Source: Lentisphaeria bacterium (GTDB lineage Bacteria; Verrucomicrobiota; Lentisphaeria; Victivallales; UBA1829). From it: 64,000 nt of DNA. Positions 1 to 7,526 of the stretch are shown here, in pieces. The stretch covers positions 1 to 64,000 of the forward strand of contig JAFTIQ010000031.1 of assembly GCA_017456805.1 (NCBI GenBank). The letters run 5' to 3'. The position numbers and the translations under genes were made by a program. The notes below the pieces were generated by a model. The model did no database searches, was not told the origin of the DNA, and saw nothing but the letters and a program-made list of their open reading frames with translations. Position 1 is the first letter of the stretch. Every line of letters starts with the position of its first letter.

Positions 1-185
1 ATGAAGCGGCACGTTGTGCCATGAAGCGCACCTTCGGTGCATGAAGCGGCACGTTGTGCCATGAAGCGCACCTTCGGTGCATGAAGCGGCACGTTGTGCC
101 ATGAAGCGCACCTTCGGTGCATGAAGCGGCACGTTGTGCCATGAAGCGCACCTGCGGTGCATGAAGCGAAGCCTGACGGCTTCAT
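1..185. repeat. Tandem array of alternating small hairpin repeats
   Basis: Nine 20-base-type units each begin with ATGAAGC. Two kinds alternate: one carries the hairpin GGCAC-GTT-GTGCC, the other GCACC-TTC-GGTGC, giving four 40-base pairs (1-160; the last pair has TGC instead of TTC in its loop). The final unit (161-185) is different: it has the hairpin GAAGCC-TGAC-GGCTTC and closes with GCTTCAT, the inverse of the ATGAAGC that opens each unit. The array may extend left of the window. No ORF of interest crosses it. Function unknown; it resembles small intergenic palindromic repeat families rather than CRISPR, because there are no unique spacers. Confidence 0.9.
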
Positions 186-186
186 G

Positions 187-212
187 TTTTTTTGCCCATT
201 TGGGCAAAAAAA
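187..212. repeat. T/A-flanked perfect palindrome beside tRNA-Pro
   Basis: T7-GCCCA-TTT-GGGC-A7 forms a nearly perfect palindrome between the hairpin array and the tRNA gene. It looks like a terminator, but the A and T runs are part of the stem and no free U-run follows on the minus strand, the direction of tRNA transcription. The eight T residues directly after the tRNA CCA end may themselves help release or processing. Confidence 0.6.
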
Positions 213-213
213 A

Positions 214-293
214 TGGTCGGAGTGACAAGATTCGAACTTGCGACCTCTTGGTCCCGAACCAAGCGCTCTAATACCAGGCTGAGCTACACTCCG
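214..293 (-). tRNA. tRNA-Pro (anticodon CGG)
   Basis: On the minus strand a complete cloverleaf can be folded: acceptor CGGAGTG/CACTCCG with discriminator A and encoded CCA, D-stem GCTC/GAGC, anticodon stem CTTGG/CCAAG enclosing loop TTCGGGA (anticodon CGG), five-base variable loop, and T-arm GCAAG-TTCGAAT-CTTGT. The acceptor and CGG anticodon fit proline. The D-loop is 12 bases, a little longer than the usual nine of bacterial tRNA-Pro. Confidence 0.95.
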
Positions 294-454
294 ACTTCAT
301 AGAACAATAATATAGCCCGTTTTTTATAAATGTCAAGCTCATTTTCTGAAAAAATTAAGACTTTTGAAACTTTTTTTTACCGTTTCCGGGTGTTATAACA
401 TCAAGACAGGCGTTTATGTTGCTGTCAAACAGAAATTTGTACGGGAAATTCAGC

Positions 455-1303
455 TTAAATACTGATTTTTCTGAAATCTGTCGGGGTTTGCTTCATGATT
501 TTTGTGAATTGACGGGAAAAATAGAATTCTCCGCCAAAACCACAGGCAAAGGCAATCTCTTTGATCAACATATCCGTCGTTTGAAGAAGATGCGCCGCCT
601 GACGGATCCGTTGTCTTAAAATATATTGATTCGGCGGAACCCCGATCTTTTTACGGAACAATCTTCTGAAATGAACCTCCGAAAGATTGTGTGAATCTGC
701 AAATTCTTCAATATTCCAATCCAGTTCCGGATTTTCTGAAATTTTTTCGGCAAATTCATTGATGATTTGATGATTAAAGGCATCGATCTTTCGCTGCGGC
801 GGCTGATTCCGGATCAATAATAAGGTTTTTTCCAGCAGAAGAACCGCTTCTCCAAAAGATATTTCAGAATGTTTTTTCAGCTTGCGGATCGTTTGCTCCA
901 TGATGGAAAAAAACTCCTTCTCATTGGTGATCACGATTTTTTCTCCGAAAACTCCGGGCATCAAACCTCCTTCCAGATACCGCTGTGCCCGATCTCCCCG
1001 GAAACAGATGTAAATGTGATCCCGTGTTCCGTTGGGACTGAAATAGGTGAATTCTTTCCCGGGACCGGTCAGGAACAGAACAGGGCCTTTTGTCTGCCAG
1101 CTGCTGCCGTCATCAAACATAACTTTGATTTCACCGCTCCTCACAAATTGAAGCCCATAGTAATCAAAACGGCGCTCTTTGACGATGGTTGCTGTATTCT
1201 TCAGAATATCGTAGCAGATAAATTCCATATCGGAAAAATAGGTCATATTTTTTGCTGGAGTGACCGTTGTTGCACAGTGTTTTCCTGTTCCGGATTTTTT
1301 CAT
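455..1303 (-). CDS. AraC-family transcriptional regulator
   Basis: A 282-residue regulator. The N-terminal half (about 20-170) looks like the cupin-type ligand-sensing domain of AraC proteins. The C-terminal ~100 residues contain the two helix-turn-helix motifs of the family, with the typical second-HTH signature AFACGFGGEFYFSRQFTKIM near residues 252-271. The ATG at 1303 is preceded by AAGGA at nine bases. It stands alone, and the inducer cannot be told from sequence; such regulators in glycan-degrading gut bacteria commonly control sugar genes. The family is secure, the target is not. Confidence 0.9.
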   Translation of the reverse strand: MKKSGTGKHCATTVTPAKNMTYFSDMEFICYDILKNTATIVKERRFDYYGLQFVRSGEIKVMFDDGSSWQTKGPVLFLTGPGKEFTYFSPNGTRDHIYICFRGDRAQRYLEGGLMPGVFGEKIVITNEKEFFSIMEQTIRKLKKHSEISFGEAVLLLEKTLLLIRNQPPQRKIDAFNHQIINEFAEKISENPELDWNIEEFADSHNLSEVHFRRLFRKKIGVPPNQYILRQRIRQAAHLLQTTDMLIKEIAFACGFGGEFYFSRQFTKIMKQTPTDFRKISI

Positions 1304-1330
1304 GAAATCAATTCCTTGTTATTCCTTGAG

Positions 1331-1346
1331 AAGATAGACTTATCTT
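1331..1346. promoter_or_regulatory. Inverted repeat upstream of the AraC gene (possible operator)
   Basis: AAGATA-GACT-TATCTT is a perfect 6-bp inverted repeat about 28 bases upstream of the AraC start codon, and CTATCTT recurs directly beside it at about 1353-1359. Its position in the promoter region suggests an autoregulatory site, but this is inference only. Confidence 0.3.
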
Positions 1347-1456
1347 GTTTGACTCTATCTTAAATTATCACAGAAAGAATAAATTACAAGCTGAATATTA
1401 CATAAAGTAATATCTTATTTGATCAAATAAGAATATTGAAAAATCCAGCATGGAAA

Positions 1457-2593
1457 TTATGGGAGTTCTAATGCGGGGCGTTTCCGGCTGACGGATTTGT
1501 GGTACAGATATTTTCCAGCTTCTTTCCGGATCAGAGTGACTCCCTCGATCGGGCCCGCAGAGGGCAGGGAAGAATGTTCCAGAACAAGTGCCAGATCCTG
1601 ATAAAAAAAGATATGTTCAATCCGGAACTCTTTCACACAGTGCTGCGTTTTTGCCTGCTGTCTTTGTACTTCCTGCCGGAGTTTGAGAACATGCTCTCTG
1701 CCTTGTCCGGTGAGATCCATCTTCTGATAATTTTTCAGCATTTCAGGTGTAACCGTTCCGCCTCTTCCCTCGATCAGAAGAGGCATGACCTCTGCCAGCG
1801 GCGGAGTTCCGGCGATCAGAAGAGAGAGAAATCTGCCGAGTTTTTCGGTCTGAGAATATGTGACGACTGCACCATCATGCATAACGGAGAGCGCTGTTTT
1901 TGCGCAGGATGATTCAAGCAGAGCCGGATATTTACTGAAATCGGCGGTACGGCGGGTATATTCCATCACAAAATCGCGGACTTCCTGTTCAGAAGCAGTA
2001 TCCTGAGATCCTGTCATTTCCAGCATCATTTCCCGATAGATTTTCCAGGAACCTTTCTCTTTCCGGAGAAGGACGACCCCTTTATATGCGACTCCGAAAT
2101 TGCCCTGATAGAAAATCACGGCATAATTTTTATAAAAAACGGGTTCGGAATAAACCGTATTTTTCAAGATGACCGGGATATTTTTCTTGAGCATTTCAAT
2201 TTGCCGCTGCAGGTGGGCTCTGGTTTGCTGAACAATGCGTTTCCCGTCGCCGGATTGATCCACTTTTTTGGCATTTTCCCGGTCGGCATCAGAGAGAGTA
2301 CGCCCCTGATTTTCTGCGTTGAGAGTGATCAATTCTTCAAAGGTCAGACCGGGATCGCTGAGTCTTTGGAAAAAGCGGGCGGATCGTTCCAGAATGACCC
2401 GGGTCACAACCTTATTCTGATTATCGATTTTCACATAATCCGAGGAGCAATATTGCGCCATCTCATTGAAATTAAATGTCATTCCTGCCTTCGTGCTGGA
2501 TTCGATACACAGCTTGACAGCCGCCGCTTCATCAGCAGAAAAAACAAGTGTCATGAGAAAAAGAAAGATGGAAAAACAGAATATTTTTTTCAT
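1457..2593 (-). CDS. Secreted protein of unknown function with two homologous halves
   Basis: 378 residues from the chosen ATG at 2593, which has AAGGAG ten bases upstream and opens a clean signal peptide (MKKIFCFSIFLFLMTLVFSA); the longer reading frame would bury that signal. The mature protein seems to be two related halves of about 160-170 residues. Each has a helical start, a K-(V/M)-D-x-(S/T)-G-x-G motif (KKVDQSGDGK and QKMDLTGQGR), a run of basic helical residues, and an end with a phenylalanine-rich strand, then V-V/T-L-(L/I)-RKE. The layout recalls NTF2/SnoaL-like cone folds, but this is a guess. Exported, function unknown. Confidence 0.75.
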   Translation of the reverse strand: MKKIFCFSIFLFLMTLVFSADEAAAVKLCIESSTKAGMTFNFNEMAQYCSSDYVKIDNQNKVVTRVILERSARFFQRLSDPGLTFEELITLNAENQGRTLSDADRENAKKVDQSGDGKRIVQQTRAHLQRQIEMLKKNIPVILKNTVYSEPVFYKNYAVIFYQGNFGVAYKGVVLLRKEKGSWKIYREMMLEMTGSQDTASEQEVRDFVMEYTRRTADFSKYPALLESSCAKTALSVMHDGAVVTYSQTEKLGRFLSLLIAGTPPLAEVMPLLIEGRGGTVTPEMLKNYQKMDLTGQGREHVLKLRQEVQRQQAKTQHCVKEFRIEHIFFYQDLALVLEHSSLPSAGPIEGVTLIRKEAGKYLYHKSVSRKRPALELP

Positions 2594-2626
2594 AAGACAG
2601 GTGCTCCTTGATTTTACCTTCTTCGT

Positions 2627-2654
2627 AATATAATTTCTCATTTGTAAAAATCAA
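2627..2654 (-). promoter_or_regulatory. Predicted sigma-70-type promoter for the secreted two-repeat protein
   Basis: Read on the minus strand: TTGATT, 16-base spacer, TATATT, about 34 bases upstream of the start codon at 2593. Confidence 0.6.
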
Positions 2655-2716
2655 TGAATTTTGCAGAAAAATAAACTGAAAAGCGTTCAGAATAAGAAAA
2701 AAGAAGAGAATTATAC

Positions 2717-2745
2717 TTGAAAAATATTGTAGTAATGGATATAGT
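2717..2745 (+). promoter_or_regulatory. Predicted promoter for the methyltransferase gene
   Basis: TTGAAA, 17-base spacer, TATAGT, about 70 bases before the GTG start at 2816. Confidence 0.6.
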
Positions 2746-2815
2746 ATGACATAGTGGATCGCTTTTTTGTCCTCTTACTATTAACAATTATGATAAACCG
2801 GCAAGGAGTACAGAC

Positions 2816-3664
2816 GTGACAGAAAAGCATGTTGTCAAAAAATTTTCGTCATTCCGTAAGTTTGCGGATATTCATTTGAAAGAAATATCCCCTGAAATTA
2901 CTGGCCCCGGCTGGGATACGGATGTCAGATACTATCATATTCAGGAATACCGTTATTATTTGATGTTCAAGAAGATCCTGGAATATTTCCCTGATTCTTT
3001 TTCCAGGGCGGTGGATCTTGGATGTTATCCGGGGGATATCGGAGTGCTTTTGCGGAAGATTTATGGGGATGGTCCGGAGATTTACGGGTGCGGGCTCCAT
3101 TTTACGGAAGATTTTCTGCAAAAAATGTCGGGATATTATAATCGGATGTTATATACGGAACTGGATCCGGAAAATCCTTTGGGCAGCAAGGCGGAAGGAA
3201 CGGAAATCGATTTGCCGTCCGGATCTGTTGATCTGATCATTGCCGGCGAGATTTTTGAACATTTATACAATCCGCTTCACTTTATTTCTGAATGTTCCCG
3301 GATTCTTTCGGAAAAAGGGATCATTCTTCTGACTACTGACAATCTGAAATACATCGGGACCATATTGGGGATGCTGCGGAATAAGACTCCGTTTTCCGAG
3401 CTGAAGGAATCTCATATTTTTATGAATACAGAGTGGCGGCCTCATGAACGGCTCTATTTTTTCCACGAAATTGCAGAATTGTTCCAGCAGTACGGGCTGG
3501 AAGTGAAAGAGCATTTCTTTTTCGATAACCGTCATGACAAACACCGGAAATTGCCGTTCCGTTCAAAAATCAATCAGGCGGTCTGCAAGGTATTTTATCT
3601 GATCCCTTCGTTCCGCAACCGGCATTTCTTCATTCTGCAAAAAGGGGATGCGAATCGCTTCTGA
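2816..3664 (+). CDS. Class I SAM-dependent methyltransferase
   Basis: 282 residues, starting at GTG because AAGGAG lies seven bases upstream and no in-frame ATG is near. Residues 66-77 (VDLGCYPGDIGV) match the glycine-rich SAM-binding loop of Rossmann-fold methyltransferases, and the AGEIFEHLYNP segment near 138-148 matches the Methyltransf_11/23 motif IV region, followed by LL-type motif VI around ILSEKGIILLTT. The substrate is unknown; such enzymes often act on lipids, quinones or surface polysaccharides. It has its own promoter and is not in an obvious operon. Confidence 0.85.
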   Translation: MTEKHVVKKFSSFRKFADIHLKEISPEITGPGWDTDVRYYHIQEYRYYLMFKKILEYFPDSFSRAVDLGCYPGDIGVLLRKIYGDGPEIYGCGLHFTEDFLQKMSGYYNRMLYTELDPENPLGSKAEGTEIDLPSGSVDLIIAGEIFEHLYNPLHFISECSRILSEKGIILLTTDNLKYIGTILGMLRNKTPFSELKESHIFMNTEWRPHERLYFFHEIAELFQQYGLEVKEHFFFDNRHDKHRKLPFRSKINQAVCKVFYLIPSFRNRHFFILQKGDANRF

Positions 3665-3700
3665 GCAGATTCCCGGATCGTATCTTTCGAACAGTCCTAC

Positions 3701-3729
3701 TTGAAAAATACGAAAAGATATGCTATATT
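3701..3729 (+). promoter_or_regulatory. Predicted promoter for the AGCS symporter
   Basis: TTGAAA, 17-base spacer, TATATT, 45 bases before the start codon at 3775. Confidence 0.75.
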
Positions 3730-3774
3730 ATGCGGATTTTTTTTCAACAAAAAACTCATAGAAAGGAAACTTGA

Positions 3775-5169
3775 ATGAAAGCAATTTACGACGGATTGAT
3801 GTACCTGACTGGATGGCCTCTGGCAATGGTTCTGATTCTGGGCGGACTCTATTTTACGTTCCGGACCGGATTTGTTCAGATCCGCATGTTCTGGGAATCC
3901 ATTAAAGTGGTATTGGAAAAACCGAAAGTTCCGGGTTCTGTTTCTTCCTTCGGCGCGTTGATGATCTCAACAGCGTCCCGTGTCGGAACCGGTAATATTA
4001 TCGGAGTATCCACAGCGATTTGTCTTGGAGGTCCCGGGGCAGTTTTCTGGATGTGGCTGACAGCTTTGATCGGCGGAGCTTCTGCATTCGTGGAATCAAC
4101 CCTTGCTCAGATTTACAAACGGAAACATCCGGATGGTTCCAGTTACGGCGGACCTTCCTTTTATATTGAATCTGTTCTTCACAGTAAATTTCTTGCGATC
4201 GTTTTTGCGCTGGCATTGATTTTTACGTACGGAGTCGGTTACAATATGCTGGCTTCCTACAATCTTCAAAGTTCCTTTGAAATCTTTGCATTTTACAAAC
4301 CGCAATATTGCTGGATTTTTGGGGCGGTTGCTGCTGGATTTTTCCTTTTTACGATTCTCGGCGGAAGCAAGCGGCTTGTCAGAATTACCGGTGCATTGGT
4401 TCCTGTGATGGGCGGTTTTTACATCCTTTTTGCATTGGTTGCATTGGGAATCAATGCCGAATTTCTGCCTGAAATGTTCCGCCGGATCTTCAGTGATGCT
4501 TTCAATTTTAAAGCGATTTTCGGGGGCTTTTCCGGTTCTGTTCTGATGTGGGGATTGAAGCGCGGGCTTTATTCCAACGAAGCCGGTATCGGTTCTGCTC
4601 CCAACGCCGCGGCAGCCGCAGATGTCTCCCATCCCGTCAAACAGGGATTGGTGCAGATGCTTTCCGTGTTTATTGATACAAATCTGATCTGTACTGCAAC
4701 TGCGCTGATGTGCCTTTCCTCCGGAATTGATCCGACAAAAGATCTTGCCGGAGCAAAGTATGTGCAGGAATCTCTCAGCATGACATTTGACACTGCCGGT
4801 CCGATTCTGATTGCGGTTGCGATGATTCTGTTTGCGTTTACGACACTGCTTGGGAATTTCTATTATGTGGAAAGCTGTTTTGCTTACATTTTCGGAAAGA
4901 AACCGGGAAAGATTTCTCTGTTGATCATCCGGATCATCGGAGCAATCCTGATTTTCTTCGGAGCGGGGATGCAGATGGATCTGGCATGGGGAATTGCAGA
5001 TATCGCCCAGTGTATTCTTGCCTTTATCAACATTCCTGTCTGTATTATTATCGGCGGAGTGGCATACAAGGCTTTGGCGGATTACAATGCCCAGCGCAAA
5101 GCCGGAAAAAATCCGGAATATGATGCGTCTCTTTGCGGCGTCAAACAGGAGACTGATTTCTGGAAGTGA
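3775..5169 (+). CDS. Alanine/glycine:cation symporter family protein (AGCS)
   Basis: A 464-residue inner-membrane protein with about ten hydrophobic segments. It carries the AGCS family block GTGNIIGVSTAICLGGPGAVFWMW at about 76-99 and the FVESTLAQIYK segment just after, both characteristic of Na+/H+:alanine or glycine symporters (DagA/AlsT type). Length is normal for the family. GAAAGGAAACTTGA provides a ribosome site, a promoter is upstream and a hairpin terminator downstream, so it is a single-gene unit. It probably imports small neutral amino acids driven by sodium. Confidence 0.92.
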   Translation: MKAIYDGLMYLTGWPLAMVLILGGLYFTFRTGFVQIRMFWESIKVVLEKPKVPGSVSSFGALMISTASRVGTGNIIGVSTAICLGGPGAVFWMWLTALIGGASAFVESTLAQIYKRKHPDGSSYGGPSFYIESVLHSKFLAIVFALALIFTYGVGYNMLASYNLQSSFEIFAFYKPQYCWIFGAVAAGFFLFTILGGSKRLVRITGALVPVMGGFYILFALVALGINAEFLPEMFRRIFSDAFNFKAIFGGFSGSVLMWGLKRGLYSNEAGIGSAPNAAAAADVSHPVKQGLVQMLSVFIDTNLICTATALMCLSSGIDPTKDLAGAKYVQESLSMTFDTAGPILIAVAMILFAFTTLLGNFYYVESCFAYIFGKKPGKISLLIIRIIGAILIFFGAGMQMDLAWGIADIAQCILAFINIPVCIIIGGVAYKALADYNAQRKAGKNPEYDASLCGVKQETDFWK

Positions 5170-5189
5170 TTCCAACTGCTTTTTTACAG

Positions 5190-5226
5190 AGCTGTCGCAA
5201 GAAAAGGTTTTGCGGCAGCTTTTTTT
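5190..5226 (+). terminator. Intrinsic terminator after the AGCS symporter
   Basis: An 11-bp stem AGCTGTCGCAA/TTGCGGCAGCT with one G-T wobble, a nine-base loop, and a run of seven T. Confidence 0.9.
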
Positions 5227-5319
5227 GTGAAATTTTATAAAGTATAACAAAAAAGAAAACAATATAGAAAAATAATATTAAAAATCCGGCAAAAAAATAG
5301 GAAAATTGCCGTTTTTGTC

Positions 5320-5347
5320 TTGAAAAAGCATTTTCTGAGGATATATT
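5320..5347 (+). promoter_or_regulatory. Predicted promoter of the glycan operon
   Basis: TTGAAA, 16-base spacer, TATATT, 46 bases before the regulator gene that opens the eight-gene operon. Confidence 0.75.
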
Positions 5348-5393
5348 AACCCGTAAAGAATAGAAAATATACAACAAAAGGTACAACAAAAAA

Positions 5394-6467
5394 ATGTCTC
5401 TTACGAAATCAGAGAAGATTCTTCAGGAACTTTATTCCGATTTGCAGGCGGGTTTGCTTGGCGGAGCAGAAGAACGTTTTCTGACGACCCGCGAGTTGAT
5501 GGAATTGAAGGGGGTTTCTCTGAAGACAGCTTTCCGTATCATTGAGAAACTGCGTGATTCCGGGGTGATCCGGAAAGTCGGAAGAGATTACCGGATCGTC
5601 CGGACAAAACCTGTTCAGAAACAGGAGAACCGGATGCTTCTCGGCTTTGTTGCGACTTGTCTGGAAAGTCCTTATTTTGCCAAACTTGCCTGTCAGGCGG
5701 AAGAGCTTGCCCATTCGATCGGTGCAAGTCTGATCATTGCCTCCAGTAATTACGATTTCAAAACGGAGTGCGAACGATTGCAGATGTTCTGCCGGCAAGG
5801 GGTTGCGGGGATCATAATTTGTCCCTGGGCATCCACTCCGCAGGAGGAAGCTTTTTATCAAACGCTTGATATTCCTTATGTCATGCTTGGACGTTGTCCG
5901 GAAACGGTTGATTGTGATGCAGTTCTTGTTGATAATCAGAAAGCTGCGCAGCAGATGGCGGAACATCTTGTTCAGCAGGGGTGTCGGGAATTTGCATATA
6001 TCGGACAGGCTGGGAAACTGAATGATAAGCGTCTTCTCGGTTTCCGGAGCGGTTTGCTGGAGCACGGGATTTATTTGAATCAGGAAAATATCATTCATTC
6101 GGATTATCATTCCGCAGATAAGAGCAGGGCGGAGATCCAGAATCTTCTGGAGCGGAAACATCCCGGCAGACTCGGGGTTTTCTGCTATCATGATCTGTTT
6201 GCGACACGGACTTTGAATCTTTGTCATGAGCTTGGAATCAGGGTTCCGGAGGATGTTTCCGTTGCCGGTTTTGATGATCTTCCGGTGGCATCGGAAATTT
6301 ACCCCTCATTGACAACGGTCTCCTATCCGGTGGATGATATGGCGCGGATCGCCTTTGAAACACTGTATACGAAAATCAAGTTTCACACGCTGGGCAGCGG
6401 GATCTGCCGCTACCTGGATTCCAAATTGGTCATCAGACAAAGTACAGTTATCAATAAAAACAAATAG
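5394..6467 (+). CDS. GntR-type winged helix / LacI-type sugar-sensing regulator
   Basis: 357 residues. Residues 1-70 form a GntR-like winged helix (FLTTRELMELKGVSLKTAFRIIEKL...GVIRKVGRDY). From about 77 onward the protein matches the periplasmic-binding-protein fold of LacI/GalR regulators (GIIICPW, DIPYVMLGR, VLVDNQKAAQQMAEHL, FRSGLLEHG, ISVAGFDDLP-like VSVAGFDDLP, PSLTTVSYP). This GntR/Peripla_BP_3 fusion is common in Lentisphaerae and some gut clostridia. It is the first gene of the operon 5394-14825 and most likely represses it until a sugar released from the target glycan binds. The ligand is not known. Confidence 0.9.
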   Translation: MSLTKSEKILQELYSDLQAGLLGGAEERFLTTRELMELKGVSLKTAFRIIEKLRDSGVIRKVGRDYRIVRTKPVQKQENRMLLGFVATCLESPYFAKLACQAEELAHSIGASLIIASSNYDFKTECERLQMFCRQGVAGIIICPWASTPQEEAFYQTLDIPYVMLGRCPETVDCDAVLVDNQKAAQQMAEHLVQQGCREFAYIGQAGKLNDKRLLGFRSGLLEHGIYLNQENIIHSDYHSADKSRAEIQNLLERKHPGRLGVFCYHDLFATRTLNLCHELGIRVPEDVSVAGFDDLPVASEIYPSLTTVSYPVDDMARIAFETLYTKIKFHTLGSGICRYLDSKLVIRQSTVINKNK

Positions 6468-6481
6468 AAAGGAAAATGCTC

Positions 6482-7513
6482 ATGGCTATTACCCAAACAG
6501 CAATCAGTTATTATGGTCTCAACTATGTGGAACATGCGGAAAAAGATTTTGCAGAGATGCTGGATCATGGATGCACCACAGTGATCCTGGCGGTCACGGA
6601 ATTTGATTTTGATTTCTGGAGACCGAATATTCCGAAAATCGTAGACAAAGCACATGAAATGGGATTGCGTGTTCTGATCGATCCCTGGGGCAACGGAAAG
6701 TATTTCGGAGGGGAACAGGTTTCCAAGTTCCTGCAGGATAATGTGGAGAACCGTCAGGTTTCCGCTTTGACCGGGGAAAAACTGCCTTATGCCTGTTTCA
6801 ATACGAACAGCTACCGGGACTATTTCAAAAATTTCTGTACGACACTTGCCCGCGAATGTAATCCTGACGGATTTTTCTGGGATGAACCTCATTATGCCTT
6901 CCCCAAAGGGATCGCTTCCATCACCGGCGGAGTTGCTGATGATTGGACCTGTTACTGTCCGGTTTGCCGGAAACGGTTTGAAGATTATTACGGCTATCCC
7001 ATGCCCCGCTATATGACCAACGATGTGAAACAGTTCCGCTGGCGGGAAGCTCTGGTTGTTCTGGAAGAGACTTCCAAGGCACTGAAAGAGATCAATCCGG
7101 CACTGGAAATCACCTGCTGTGTCCATGCAACTCAGAACGGATATTATGTTTCTGAATATCGCGGATATGACAATTGGGATATGGTGGCATCCTGTCCTTA
7201 TTTTGATGTGTTCTCCACGACCATTGTGAACTGGGCGCTTCCGGAAGATTTCTACCGTGACATTACGGAGCGGACCGTTGCCGTTGCCAGAAAGCATGGA
7301 AAGATCGCAGAACGCTGGTTCATGGGCTATTACAAACAGCCGAAAGATTGGGCACAAGTCAATAAGTGGGTGGATATTGCAGAGGAAGCCGGGGTCGACC
7401 GGATTGCCGCATGGACCTACCGCGGCGGCTATGGAACTGTTGTCGGAGCACCCGATGCACTGAAACTCTGGGATACGATCGGCGAAAACTACAAGCGGGT
7501 TCTGAAAAAGTAA
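6482..7513 (+). CDS. Putative TIM-barrel glycosidase-like protein
   Basis: 343 residues from ATG 6482. An ATG six bases earlier is only two bases from the AAAGGA ribosome site, whereas 6482 has eight-base spacing. The sequence reads like a (beta/alpha)8 sugar-acting enzyme: GLRVLIDPWGNG, then a FFWDEPH motif near 143-149 with acidic residues at a strand end, as in retaining glycosidases. A CYCPVCRKRFEDYYG Cys pair near 161-175 is typical of putative glycoside hydrolases in this group of bacteria. There is no signal peptide, so it is predicted cytoplasmic. I cannot assign a GH family; the operon partners suggest action on an amino-sugar glycan. Confidence 0.65.
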   Translation: MAITQTAISYYGLNYVEHAEKDFAEMLDHGCTTVILAVTEFDFDFWRPNIPKIVDKAHEMGLRVLIDPWGNGKYFGGEQVSKFLQDNVENRQVSALTGEKLPYACFNTNSYRDYFKNFCTTLARECNPDGFFWDEPHYAFPKGIASITGGVADDWTCYCPVCRKRFEDYYGYPMPRYMTNDVKQFRWREALVVLEETSKALKEINPALEITCCVHATQNGYYVSEYRGYDNWDMVASCPYFDVFSTTIVNWALPEDFYRDITERTVAVARKHGKIAERWFMGYYKQPKDWAQVNKWVDIAEEAGVDRIAAWTYRGGYGTVVGAPDALKLWDTIGENYKRVLKK

Positions 7514-7526
7514 GCCGGAGGTTGTT

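Noticed and set aside
1..185. CRISPR array
   Set aside because: Units are 20 bases, alternate between two kinds and have no unique spacers; no cas genes are near.
187..212. Terminator for tRNA-Pro
   Set aside because: The T-run precedes the stem on the transcribed strand and no U-run follows it; kept only as a palindrome.
416..619. 67-codon plus-strand frame overlapping the end of the AraC gene
   Set aside because: No domain, no ribosome site, and it is antisense to the HTH coding region.
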